From positions 38,729,053 to 38,793,052 of the forward strand of contig CM060732.1 in assembly GCA_030704615.1 (NCBI GenBank): a stretch of 64,000 bases of DNA. Reading direction: 5' to 3'. Each line of letters starts with the position of its first letter. Position 1 is the first letter of the stretch. Made by a program: the position numbers and the translations under genes. The notes beneath the pieces are model-generated. The model saw only the letters and a program-made list of their open reading frames with translations, was not told where the DNA came from and did not search any database. Source of the stretch: Takakia lepidozioides (Eukaryota > Streptophyta > Takakiopsida > Takakiales > Takakiaceae). Below, piece by piece: positions 34,555 through 45,748 of the stretch.

Positions 34555-34762
34555 CAGGAAGATGGACCAGCACCGCCAACGAAGCCCAAATTACGATATA
34601 AGCAAAGTGGAAACTGAACACCATTTCTTCTTCTCTTACCCTGCCTACTATGAAATCCGAGGCAGATGTTGATATCCCCACCTTGGCAGGGGACTTCAGC
34701 TGTGAAGATCCGAAATGCCTTTCGTCTTATGCCAACTACAAAGTGATTTCACAGCTTTCATA
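34555..34762 (+). mobile_element. LINE ORF2 C-terminal fragment
   Basis: Reads ISKVETEHHFFFSYPAYYEI then RGRC, and, after a deletion, DFSCEDPKCLSSYANYKVI. These align with ETEEHFFFYCPLYYEIRGRF and DVFHYGDKKCVAAYLHEAFT at the end of the LINE ORF2 at 19.94 kb. The zinc-binding Cys is changed to Tyr-Pro context (SYP instead of YCP). It is a short dead fragment on the opposite strand to the neighbouring PPR genes. Confidence 0.7.
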
Positions 34763-34992
34763 CAATAACCGACAAGAAACATATAGTCGTATGTTCCAGA
34801 TGCTGATGTGGAAGTGGCTTATGCAGGAAGATCGCGCTCACGGTCATCTACCGTCCTTGTATGACCATAGTGTGCAGTTCTTCGACCAAATAGGTTGTGG
34901 CTTCTGCTGGTATGAGTCACCTGAAATTGGGAGCCTACATCGCTCCAACTCACGCAATTCAGAGACCCCAAACACTTCCAAAAGAGATTAAT

Positions 34993-36141
34993 ATCTGTGA
35001 CTGCCTTCGATTCCCCTGGAAGCTTGGAAAGTGTAAGAGCCATCAGGTGCGAGGGCCTCTGACCCGGTATTGCCAAAGTGAATACCCACTTCAGCTCCAC
35101 AGCTGTATCCGCTAATTTGTGATCCGAGTCCTCCGACCCGCAGGGCCTTCAGTATGGCCTCTCTCTGCGCGCTCAGAAGAGCCCCGGGCATACTGCCATC
35201 CCTTCGACTGAGAGGAAGGAGTACAATTCTACTCAATCTGTGTGCACGCTTGCTCTTCAAATGGGAAGGTAACGAAAGAAAAAGCTGGAATGAAGGTCAC
35301 CGTTTCTTCTTCAAGCATCTCGGAGGGTTATATGTCTCTTTACGGTTTACGTTAGCCAGGATTCCATCTTTTGGTTGGTATCCAGTCAAACCTTGAGTGT
35401 GGTGTTTGCTAGATTGCATTTCATGGCTCAGCAAGATTGTCAAAGGAGCAATGAGAGTAGGGGGGTGGATCTATGGTACTTTGACCACCTGGTCTGCAAG
35501 CCATTGCCAGCTTTGAAGGAGACCTCATCACACCCATTTATATACTCTTCATTACAGTCTTTGCCAACTTTTTGGGATCACCTACTTTGCTGCAAAACTT
35601 TTAACCCCCATAATAGGAGGACTAGGCCTATCTTTCATTCCCCAAATATCCCTGCAGTCTGCTGAGAACTCTGTATTGAGGTATTCTTCAACTGCAATGC
35701 TGTTTTTCCATATATCTGTACTTGTATTATGAATCTGCGGTGGGGAGGTCGCAGAGAGTGGGGTACTGTCATTGTTTTTGCAACTTCACTATTAGTTTTA
35801 CAAAATGAATGACAAATTGGGGCCATTCTGCCCTCAGAATTTTGAAGCTACTCAACCCTTTCAAGCATGTTTCTTGCCATTTCATTGTTCATCAGTCTTC
35901 CAGACGAACTGGGTGGCTGAATGATGTGGAGGGGCATGTTGATGAGCTGGAAGCCATGGGAAAGAGGCAGAAGGGTGTTTCTCCTTGATGTAATACAAAT
36001 ACTATGTGCTGGTCAGAGCCACAGCTCGTCTTCTTCATCCACCCAGAAGAACTTGTAATCTCCACATGAATTTCCTCAAATTGTGGGGGGAAATTGTTTT
36101 CACCAGAGTGTCTGTGTCCAGTTGTTGACATCAACACACCT
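34993..36141. other. region between the PDF remnant and PPR 3, no gene recognised
   Basis: The left part (to about 35260, minus) may be 5' flank of the decayed PDF gene. The rest is the 3' side of PPR 3. Frames such as 35154-35396 (+) and 35892-36323 (-) have no recognisable domain; the latter overlaps the end of PPR 3 out of frame. Confidence 0.35.
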
Positions 36142-38376
36142 TCACCATTGCTCATTTTGGCTGACAATTTCCTCCATATTTGCATCTTTGCTTGAAAGAA
36201 AGCATGTTGCAGCACGTTCTGCGAATTGTGCATTGCCATGAATTCTGCAGGCACCGAGAAAGGCCCCCCAAACTGAAGCATCTGGTTTGACTGGCATTTT
36301 GTTAATGAAGTCCTCAGCCTCAATCAATCGCCCTGCACGGCCAAGAAGGTCGACTACAGAGCCAAAATGCTCCATTGTAGGCGTGAGGCCATGATCTCGA
36401 CTCATGGACCTGAAGTAGTAAAGGCCTTCATCCACTAGGCCCACATGGCCACATGCAGAGAGAACAGATAAAAATGTAATACCATTCGGCTTCAAGCCTT
36501 CCTGCCGCATCTGTTTGAACAGTTGCAGAGCCTCCCTACCACACCCATGCTGGGCACATCCTGCAATCATGACACTCCATGAAACTGCATCTCGTTCAGA
36601 CATATTGTTAAACACATGACGTGCATCCCTTATGCTCCCGCATTTGGCATACATGTCAACAATAGTATTCTCCAAATTAATATAAGGTGCAAATTCAGCA
36701 TCAACAATGGTAGCATGAATCTCTTTGCCAATTTCCAGGGCTCCTAGATTGGCACAAGCATTGAGAACACCGATGAATGTGACTCTGTCAGGTCTCACAG
36801 GTTCCTGCTGCATGTGCTCATAGAGCTTAAAAGCCTCCCTACCATGCCCAAGCTGAGCGTATCCGCCAATCATGGCATTCCATGAGACAACGTCTCGTTC
36901 AGTCATACTGTCAAACACCTGATGTGCATCCTTCATGCTCCCACATTTGGCGTACATGTCTACAAGGCTATTCTCCAATTTCATACATGACAGGATTCCA
37001 GCTTTGATGATATCAGCATGGACCTCTTTGCCCTTTTCCAGGGCTCCTAGGCTAGCAGACGCATTGAGAACACAAATGAAGGTGACCCTGTCAGGTGTAA
37101 TGCCTTCCTGACGCATTTGGTCATAGATGTCAACAGCCTCCCTACCACACCCATGCTGGACGTAACCTGCAATCATTGCACTCCATGAGATGACATTCCG
37201 TTTAGTCATATTGTCAAAGACATGACGAGCATCCATTATGCTCCCACACTTGGCATACATGTCAACAAGAGCAGTGTCTAGAACAACGTCCGATGCAATG
37301 CCAGTTTTAATGATGTCAGTATGGACCTCTTTTCCCTTTTCTAGGGCCCCTAGGCTGGTACATGCATTCAGAATGCAAATGAACGTCACATTGTTGGGTG
37401 TCACCCCTTCCCATTGCATTTCCTCGTAGATATTGAAAGCCTCCCTACCACACCCACACTGTGCGTACCCAGTGATGAGTGCATTCCATGAGACCACATT
37501 TCGTTCGGTCATATTGTCAAATACTTGACGTGCATCCTTTATGCTCCCACATTTGGCATACATGTCAACAAGAGCAGTCTCCAACATAATCCCTGGCACC
37601 ATTACAGCTTTGATGATGTCAGCATGAATTTCTTTTCCCTTTTCCAAGGTGCCTAGATTAGCACATGCACTGAGGACGCAAATGAACGTGACCCTGTCAG
37701 GCATTGCTGCTTCATGCTGCATTTGCTCATAGATCTTGAGAGCTTCACTACCAAACCCATGCTGAGCATATCCTGTGATCATAGTGTTCCATGAGACCAC
37801 ATCTCGTTTAGCCATATTGTCAAAGACTCGATGTGCATCCTTCATGCTACCGCATTTGGCATACATGTCAACAAGGGTGTTCTCCAAATTAATATATGAG
37901 AGAATTCCAGCTTTGATGATGTCAGCATGAACCTCTTTGCCCTCTTCCAGAGTTCCAAGGTTGGCACACACATTGAGAGCACAAATGAACGTGACTCTGT
38001 CAGAACTCACACCTTCCTGTTGCATTTGCCCATAGATTTTGAAAGCCTCCTTGGCATGCCCATGCTTGGCATATCCTCCCATCATCATAGTCCACGAAAA
38101 CGTATCTCGTTCAGACATTCTGTCAAAGACTTGGCGTGCATCTACAATACTCCCACACTTAACATACATGTTGATAAGTGTGTTGAGTAAAAAGATGTTA
38201 GCCTTAAATCCAGTTTGGATTATATGGGCATGTACCTCCTTCCCCTCTGCTAGGGCTTTCATGTTGATACACTCCTGCAAGAGGCAGACATAAGTCTTGG
38301 AGACTGCCTGCATGCCGCATTGGTTCAAAATGTGCAGTGCCTCTTTCAGTCGCCCTGCCTTACATAGTTTTCTCAC
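36142..38376 (-). CDS. PLS-class PPR protein 3, truncated after E1
   Basis: Intronless frame of about 744 codons, the longest of the three, with some 19 P, L and S repeats. Hallmarks are NTLINMYVKCGSIVDARQVF, TALVDMYAKCGS, NVVSWNALITGYAQCG and EAFNIYEEMQWEGV. The closing modules are FINKMPVKPDASVWGAFLGA and CRIHGNAQFAERAATC, after which the sequence diverges and ends EIVSQNEQW. No E2 or DYW domain. The listed first codon is GTG. The frame stays open upstream through an N-terminus like that of PPR 2 (SWGTTSTIAAAFEKRPREEI), but the equivalent ATG near 38505 is out of frame because of a small indel. The first in-frame ATG is at 38313, which still leaves almost every repeat. Confidence 0.83.
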   Translation of the reverse strand: MRKLCKAGRLKEALHILNQCGMQAVSKTYVCLLQECINMKALAEGKEVHAHIIQTGFKANIFLLNTLINMYVKCGSIVDARQVFDRMSERDTFSWTMMMGGYAKHGHAKEAFKIYGQMQQEGVSSDRVTFICALNVCANLGTLEEGKEVHADIIKAGILSYINLENTLVDMYAKCGSMKDAHRVFDNMAKRDVVSWNTMITGYAQHGFGSEALKIYEQMQHEAAMPDRVTFICVLSACANLGTLEKGKEIHADIIKAVMVPGIMLETALVDMYAKCGSIKDARQVFDNMTERNVVSWNALITGYAQCGCGREAFNIYEEMQWEGVTPNNVTFICILNACTSLGALEKGKEVHTDIIKTGIASDVVLDTALVDMYAKCGSIMDARHVFDNMTKRNVISWSAMIAGYVQHGCGREAVDIYDQMRQEGITPDRVTFICVLNASASLGALEKGKEVHADIIKAGILSCMKLENSLVDMYAKCGSMKDAHQVFDSMTERDVVSWNAMIGGYAQLGHGREAFKLYEHMQQEPVRPDRVTFIGVLNACANLGALEIGKEIHATIVDAEFAPYINLENTIVDMYAKCGSIRDARHVFNNMSERDAVSWSVMIAGCAQHGCGREALQLFKQMRQEGLKPNGITFLSVLSACGHVGLVDEGLYYFRSMSRDHGLTPTMEHFGSVVDLLGRAGRLIEAEDFINKMPVKPDASVWGAFLGACRIHGNAQFAERAATCFLSSKDANMEEIVSQNEQW

Positions 38377-38719
38377 ATCCCCAGGAGAGTTCTTGTTGAT
38401 TTCCTCTCTTGGTCTCTTTTCAAAAGCAGCAGCAATAGTGGATGTGGTACCCCAGCTGCATGTCAGATGTCCAACAACAGCCTGATCGAACTCAAGTATC
38501 CTTCATGACCAAGCCTCTCAGCCTTCAACTCCAAACTCAGATACATACCTCAAAGCTCCAAGAAAGAAGGACAAGCTTCTTGCTATAAAACTATGCAGTC
38601 ATCTACTTGAAGAATAAACCGTAACCAATCCCATGTATTTGAGTTGTACTCTTCAAATCATCATCAAAATAGTACCCATCGTGTCCTCCAGGTTGAGCTG
38701 TGTGGTGTAAGAACCATCA

Positions 38720-39053
38720 CCAGTTGTTTAACCTTGTATGATGGCAGCTAGCTCTGGCTTCACCCAACCCTTCTTGTGTGTGCTTATGTCTGAAATCTGG
38801 TGACTTTGGGCCGGTGAGAGCCATACTTTACAACCCCCAAAGCAACCCAGCAACCTCAAAATAAGAGGTAACAACCTTGAACAAACTACTTAAACTGAGT
38901 CAAGTGAACGATGAGAACATTAGCTGCTTTTTCCAGTGGAGGAAAATTCACGTCATACCTGAAGATAGCCTCACCTTCTCAAGCGAGTTGTTGCACCATT
39001 GTGAAGGATCTGAGAAGAATCCTGCCCAAGCCATTCCATGCTTGATGCTTGAC
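38720..39053 (-). pseudogene. decayed PDF-motif exons directly upstream of PPR 3
   Basis: The exon B equivalent (39053-38975, 79 nt, one base short of the intact 80) keeps SMEWLGQ and, in a shifted frame, FFSDPSQWCNNSLEK before a gtgagg donor. The exon C equivalent (about 38830-38640) keeps SPDFRHKHT, then lacks about 30 bp that would encode the LW...PPWV core, then WVKPELAAIIQG and a stop. The far end still resembles the intact C-terminus (GYYFDDD...GYGLFFK and stop). So this copy cannot make the motif. Confidence 0.7.
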
Positions 39054-39409
39054 CTGCATGCTGGACGCACAAGAACATGAGAACACTGCCGGCGTCAGAT
39101 GGCCTGAGTCTCTATTTAGGGTAGATTTCAACTCCAGTTACTCTCTGCTCTTTCTCTGCCTCATTAATAAAGGAAACCTACGCATACCAGACATTACAGA
39201 TGAGACAAAACACACTGAAAGAGCCTTTGATGGACAAGCCAACTCTTTCAAGCCAGGCTGATTATGGGTTATTTTCACTGAGAGTGTTCCACCACAGTCT
39301 GTGCTGCAACCTACCATCCCATCGGAATCTGGACTTCCGTCACAATACTTCATCAAAGACAATGGAGCGCAAATGTTAGAAGCAGAATTAGAACCATAAC
39401 CCAGTATTC

Positions 39410-40181
39410 AACTTACTCATATTCCAAAGGACCTCCTTTGTGTGTGTAAATGGGTAGTTTGCTCTGTAAAGACCAACAGTGGACAACTGCATAGCTATAG
39501 GCTGAACCCAGCCTGGTTTCTTTTATTGAGTAGGGTTTGATTATGTTGCTTGATGTTGCCATATATTTTAGTCCTTGACCTCAACACTGTGTAACGTATT
39601 CAATCACTGTGGTTGCAACCAAAGCTCCAAAAGAATCTCCTACAGCAACAGGAGGAGACAAATTTAAAGACAACAACTTCAATGCAGTTATGGATGGGGA
39701 ACAGACTGATGGAGCTCAAGAATCACCATGACAGTCGTGACACACAATCGAACATGGTCTAGTCTACAATAGAATTCATACCAGCTTCTCTAAGAACTCG
39801 GTCAATGTCCGTTTAATCCTACAAGATAGAACAAATTGGGTAAAGAACCTCACCTTACTGGACCTGTTGCCCCACCACTGCGAAGAATCTGATGCAAATG
39901 GCTGCCGAAGCCGTTGCATGCTCACTGGTTCACCTGCATTCAAACAACACCGAAACAGATCTTTAGCAGCTCCTAGTTGACACAGATTGCAGAAATTTGA
40001 GGAGGTAATGAAGGTCTCGATTGTACTCACGTTCCTCTACAGCCCTTGAATGAACATCCTGTGAACTTCTTCGAGCAAATTCGGAGTACTTTCTGCTGGT
40101 CACGGCCAATAACAATCTGGGGCCTTGGTCCCTCCGACGCAGACAATTTGGGCACCCAGAAGAAAACGAACAGAATCTCAT
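39410..40181 (-). pseudogene. second PDF-motif gene copy upstream of PPR 3, last exon damaged
   Basis: Exon A (40181-40031) has exactly 151 nt, like the intact gene. It encodes a transit-peptide-like MRFCSFSSGCPNCLRRRDQG leading to SRAVEER before GTGAGTAC. Exon B (39933-39854) has exactly 80 nt and encodes SMQRLRQPFASDSSQWWGNR. Exon C (about 39470-39410) retains HTKEVLW but is frameshifted just before it, and PPWV is not seen. Thus the first two exons look translatable while the PDF core is lost. It starts about 675 bp from the divergent threonyl-tRNA synthetase. Confidence 0.7.
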
Positions 40182-40824
40182 TGCTCCAAGCTGTATCAAT
40201 CCTCCTCAAGGCCTGGGAGGCGTCATTCCTCGGACCCGGCGAGATAAATTTCCTAATCTGGTGCACGACGATGTGAGGCATCCCGCCAGTTGACTGCAAG
40301 GTGAGGGAGAGCACCGCAGGACGCTGCCATTCCTGTGCCTGCGAGAGAGATGGCTTTTGGCCCTTGCCCATCCTCCAGAACCCATCCACTGGCGTTTGAA
40401 TCTATCTACCTTCTCTGTTGCTTTCATGTATCATACTTAGAATCATTCCGATTGCAGACAACCTTTTCACTGCAGCGCGTTGAGAGAAAGATTGTGTTCT
40501 GTTTTGTTCTTCAAAATGGAAAGGGCAAATGCTTTCTTCCTACAGAGTGAAGGATTGTGGGTCTTTCTTCAACGCTCGTGTAGTGGGAACTTCCGGGTTG
40601 GATCCGGGTTGGATTGCATTAAGTTTTCTTTGTTTTGTCGTATCGGAATCGTAAGGATGTGCCCGGTAAAGTTGTCATACATTCATTCATTGTATCAAAT
40701 CTTGTCGCTTTCCTTACAAAATAGATGGGCTTATATTATCTACAGGAGTTCGTGGCTATGGTGGGCTGACCGCATACCAACCTAGTCGGAGAGAACCCAC
40801 AAACCAGAAAGACAAAACCCATAA

Positions 40825-40829
<5 letters not shown>

Positions 40830-40855
<26 letters not shown>
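40830..40855 (+). repeat. (GA)n microsatellite just before the ThrRS start codon
   Basis: An uninterrupted GA run of about 26 bp abuts the ATG of the threonyl-tRNA synthetase, so it probably lies in the 5' UTR. GA/CT runs near plant start sites can be GAGA-type promoter elements; that role here is inference. Confidence 0.6.
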
Positions 40856-40859
<4 letters not shown>

Positions 40860-43800
40860 GGACCGCAACTGCGAGGGTCCCGAGAATGACACTGCCGAAG
40901 CTGCGGTCTCTTGGATTGTCAATCTGCCCTGCCGCTGCATCACTTACTTTCAAAACACAAGGCAAATCAGCAGCTGAATTCATCACTCTGTCAAGCTCAG
41001 GCTCTCGTTTATTTCAAAGCAATAGCACTTCTGCAATCTTAAGAAGGCTTCCGTCATGGGCAGTAGGAAGATTGAGCAGTGAGAGGATGGCCGCTATAGC
41101 ATCGCTGGCAGCTAATCAAGAAACGGTTGCTAAGACGGAGTCGGAGGTGGAAATTGCGGTAGGAGAGGATGATACGAAGCCGATTGTGCTTCCCACCAAT
41201 GATTCCTCAGAAAATCTTCTGAAAATTCGTCACACGGTGAGAGTGGCTATCCGCTTATTGTGCAAGTGTTAGTTCAGTGGTGGAGGGCTGTGGCGAGAGT
41301 TGTGTGGACTTCAGCTCTGATGAGAGCCTGTGATGGTGCCCCTCCGTTGCGTGAAAAAGGGTTTTGGTGGAAGGAAAGGTGGAGGTGGCATTCACCAACA
41401 GGCTAATATGTGTCTGTTTCCTCGCAGAGTGCACATGTGATGGCAATGGCGGTGCAAAAGCTGTTTCCAGATGCTCAGGTCACCATAGGTCCCTGGATTG
41501 AAAAAGGCTTTTACTATGACTTCGACATGAAGGAGCCTTTCACAGAAAAGGATTTGAAGAAAATAAAAAAGGAAATGGTGAGTATCTTGTGCACGCTGGG
41601 ATGTTCTTAGAAAAAGATTCGGAAACTCAGTAGCATTACATGGTTGATTCATTTGCAGGTATGCACCCACGAGTTTGGAAGGGTTAGCCCTACATTGCTA
41701 ACATCATGCGAAAGCATGACGACAGAGAGATTTCAGAGGTTGAGTAGAATCCGTGCTCGTCACAGGATCGCATCATAAGTCGCAACCTGCCACTCACAAG
41801 AGAGGAGGTGACAAGAGAAGAAGCAAAGGAGCGCATTAAGGCCATAAACGAGCCATACAAGCTTGAGATTTTGGATAGTATCAGCACAGAGCCCATCACT
41901 ATCTACAGTATTGGTATGTTTTCCACCTGTGAGTGGTTTTCGCTTTTGCTCTATAGAAATGAACGTCCGCTTCATTCTGGATTTGATCTCAACTGGCTTC
42001 CCATCAATATTTCACGAGGACCTCAGAAAATAAGAACAACAATTGCAGCTACTGCTGTAAGGAGATTTCAGTACTTTCAAGTCACTTAGTGGGTGATTAG
42101 GGCTTCTTATGTCCAATTCTTTATGGACTAGTAAGCCTCTGGGTAATCACTGAAACAAAGCAGTGCCTTCCCGAAAACGAAATTAGTTTATTTGAAAAGA
42201 AGGGGTGAACTGATTTTGCATGACCGTGTATTGATCAATATCTTCTATGTCTGCATCATATTTTTTTTACCATTGTTTTCTTTACCAGGGAGGTCTATAA
42301 GGAAATTGAGAGTACCTCTATCTTGACTTAATGCAGGAAAGGAGTGGTGGGATCTGTGCGCTGGTCCCCATGTAGAGCGAACAGGGCAGCTGAACAAGAG
42401 AGCTATTGAACTTGAGGCTGTGGCGGGGGCTTATTGGAGGGGTGATGAGAAGAAGCAGATGCTGCAACGAATCTACGGCACTGCATGGGAGACGGAAGAA
42501 CAGCTAAAGGCATATGAAATGCAGAAAGAGGAGGCAAAACGTCGCGACCATAGGCGCCTGGGCCAGGACCTTAATCTCTTTTCCATTCAGGTGAGACACA
42601 TCGCTCATTTGTTTTTCTCTCATTTTTTCCTTCCTTCTTTCTTTCTTGGACTCCCTCTTGAGAGGTTCCTTATTTTTGGGTCATCCTAACCCTAAATGTT
42701 GCAAACTTCTTTTTCCCAAAAAAATTGTACCATAATGGCAGTATTTTCCACCAGAGTATGTGAGTAATCTCTCTCTTTCTAGAATCTCTAAGTGAAGAGA
42801 TTTTTCTTTCTACTCAAACAAGCTGCACACAGGAGGATGCAGGGGGAGGCTTGGTATTCTGGCACCCCAAGGGTGCTATGGTACGCCACATTATCGAGGA
42901 CTACTGGAAGAAAATTCACCTTGCTCGTGGCTATGAGCTTCTCTACACCCCCCATGTAGCGAAGCTTGATTTGTGGAAAACCAGTGGCCACTTTCAATTC
43001 TACAAGGAGAACATGTTCGACCAGATGAAGATAGAGGATGAGCTGTACCAGATTAAGCCCATGAATTGCCCCTTCCATATACAGATCTATAAAGACACCT
43101 TGCGTTCTTATAGGGAGCTACCCATCCGAGTGGCAGAATTGGGGACAGTGTACCGTTATGAGCGGTCGGGTACATTGCATGGTCTCTTTCGTGTAAGGGG
43201 TTTCACACAGGTGAGCTATCACCCATCACTGAGTATACCCTCTCTCGTTTTGGATTTGTTCCCTCTCCCTTCCAGCCTCCTGCCACCACAACCGCTTCTT
43301 TCTTTATTTGTTTTCTCTCTGTGAAAAAAAAAAGCTCTGTAAGATGTCAATGCTAGCTGTAAAGCTAATACCCATCTCCACGAAGTGTGGTGTTGATGAA
43401 ATACCAGCAGGAGCTCTGGGGAACTCAGCACAGCCACTTCTTGATTTTAAGGAGGATGCACACAGATTTGTCTCCTGATTTAGAAGACGTAAGACTTGCA
43501 TAAGCTATTCAGACTGCATTGCTTAATAATGCCATGATTTGTCCCCCAGATATTCTTCATACCTTGTCAGTAATTGAGAGGGATAGTTCATAATACCAAC
43601 ACCTCCTCTAGAGAACCTGACACAGCCCGGTTGTTTATTTGCAGGATGACGCACACATATTTTGTCTCCCTGACCAAATTAGAGAGGAAATTAGGGGAGT
43701 GCTGGATCTCACCGAAGATGTTCTCAACCAATTTGGTTTCTCCAGATTTGAAGTCAATTTGTCGACAAAGCCTGAAAAAGCTGTGGGCTCCGATGAAATT

Positions 43801-45748
43801 TGGGAGAGGGCAACAGTAGCTCTGAGAGAAGCACTAGAGGACAAAGGGTGGGACTACTCCATTGATGAGGGAGGTGGTGCATTCTACGGTCCTAAAATTG
43901 ACGTGAAGATTGAAGATGCTATTGGACGTAAATGGCAGTGCTCAACCATCCAGGTAAGAAAGGGTTTGACTATATCACTTCCGAGGTGTTTACTATATGT
44001 GGTAGAAATACAACTGGAGTTGGCAATTGTCCCATACTACTATGAACAAGTGCAAGTAGCTTGTGTTGGGAGTTTAGAATATGAGGGCCACTCAACCATA
44101 GTAGGGGCATTACCTTCCCAAATGGTTTACCCAGAGTCTTCCCACTCTCTATAGGAAAGAAACAGAAATGCCCTGGTCTGGTTGGAGGCTACTGTTCAAA
44201 GGTTGCTCACTAGCTTAAGGAGGGATTAGCCCTGTCAGATGGATGGAAGACTTATGTTGGTTGTGTGGGGCATCAATCTTCATCTTGACCATGGTAGATT
44301 CTCAAGTTGAATCTCTGACTGTACAGCCCCCACCATCACATGCAGTATGATTAACTCAAGTGACCTTTATGTTAGTTTTGCGCTTTTTGCCTCTTGTTCA
44401 ATACTTATTATGTGGGTGACTCTAAATTAAACGTACAAACCTCCTCAGCTCAGCTCTGTGTTCCACGGTGCGTGACATTCCCAGCTTATTCCATTTGATC
44501 CACTTTTTTTTGTCCCACACCCGTCCCAGGAGCTCTTGCGATTGTTTTGACTTGTGGATGTTATAGACTCTCGCTATTAGTTCATGGTTTGCCTTAGAGA
44601 TTCATGGTTCATGGATATCATGTCTCTCTCCCAGCCTGAGTACATTCGTTCTCTCTCCTAGCCTGAAGACAGTATCCATTTCCTAAAACGTTATCCGAGG
44701 TATTCTCAGCAGAGAGTGACCCTCTTCAGGAATATGAAGAACATTGTTCCTGCGTAACTTTGAAAATCTCGTGGCTGCTCCTAAAGCCTGGCACTGTTGG
44801 GGTCTAATTGCTGGGCAGCTCATGCACAGCAGATTGATTCTTGTGTGAAGGGTTTTCTAGAGGATATCTGGAAAGCAGGAACTAATTGTTTATACCAAGG
44901 TAAGTCCCACTATTAGAGTGAGTCCCTCACAAAGGTAGTGTCTGTTCCCTTTAGTTCCCCCCAAACTAGGGGCGGGGTCTAAGGCCACAGGCTACAGCAA
45001 ACAACATCTTAGGAGTACATTCTCTCTCCCCTGACATGTTGCTTTACTGGGACAGGTTGACTTCAATCTACCAGATAGGTTCAATTTGGTCTATGTGGAC
45101 TCTGAGACATCAAGGAAGCAACCAATTATGATTCACAGGGCTATACTGGGCTCGATAGAGAGATTCTTTGGCATACTGGTGGAGAACTATGCTGGTGACT
45201 TCCCCTTGTGGCTCGCTCCTGTTCAGACCCGCTTGCTACCAGTCACAGATCACGAGGTGACATAATCCATCCTTTTTTTTCTTTTTTTCTTCTTTTCCGT
45301 TTTGTACATCTTGGGTTTTGGGAGCATGCTGGTGCACTTGGGTTGATAATCTGGCAGTCCCATAGCAAGTGGATCATTTGTGAATGCAGTTTAATTGTCA
45401 GATGCCGAAACTAGTAAGGTAACCATCAGCATCTAAGAGAGGGTCAGAGAGAGAAGAAAAGCTCTCATGATATGTGGTGGGATTCAGGTAGAGTACTGCA
45501 AAAAGGTGGTAGCCAAGTTGAAAGCTAAGGATATTCGAGCTGAGGTCCTGTATGGGGAGCGGTTGGCCAAGCTTATTCGCAATGCAGAGACACAGAAAAT
45601 ACCTGTGATGGCTGTGGTTGGACCCAAGGAGGTGGAGACTGAAACTCTCACTGTGCGCACCAGACATGGTGAGGAGCTTGGGATCCTGACAGTGGATGCA
45701 CTTGCCGAGAAAATTCAACAAGCTGTTTCCAGTCGGGGTGTTCTGTGA
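40856..45748 (+). CDS. organellar threonyl-tRNA synthetase, eight exons
   Basis: Charges tRNA-Thr with threonine in chloroplasts and probably mitochondria. Exons 40856-41236, 41428-41577, 41766-41913, 42337-42590, 42833-43210, 43645-43953, 45056-45256 and 45488-45748 give about 693 aa with all phases closing. Residues 1 to about 80 form a Ser/Arg-rich transit peptide. The editing domain is present: H126-x3-H130 (HTSAH) and C234-x3-H238 (CAGPH). There is no N-terminal TGS domain, as in plant organellar homologues. The class II core has motif 2 ([20 protein letters not shown]), the zinc ligands C390 (MNCPFH), H441 (DDAH) and H567 (MIHRA), and motif 3 near [19 protein letters not shown]. The anticodon-binding domain ends [14 protein letters not shown]. 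All key residues are intact. Intron 6-7 (about 1.1 kb) contains a dispersed repeat. Dual targeting is inferred from family knowledge. Confidence 0.94.
44655..45023 (+). repeat. dispersed repeat in a ThrRS intron
   Basis: Second copy of the element at 34113-34452, with about 370 bp aligned by eye with several indels. It ends about 30 bp before the acceptor of the exon at 45056, so its right end supplies part of the pyrimidine-rich 3' intron region (tacattctctctcccctgac). Confidence 0.8.

Larger units (their letters stand above)
33080..34992 (-). pseudogene. decayed PDF-motif gene upstream of PPR 2
   Basis: Three regions match the intact gene at 7106-8368 in order and strand sense. The exon A equivalent (about 34992-34842) carries HTSRSHNLFGRR...HTRTVDDR before a gtgag donor. 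The exon B equivalent (33702-33641, 62 nt instead of 80) reads SMLDPWQ, stop, LDNRLNE and is followed by a GT donor. The exon C end (about 33250-33100) retains only weak similarity (aggttgagaagacaacaggt). The stop codon and deletions make it non-coding. A LINE fragment and another repeat lie in the space between exons A and B. Confidence 0.65.
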
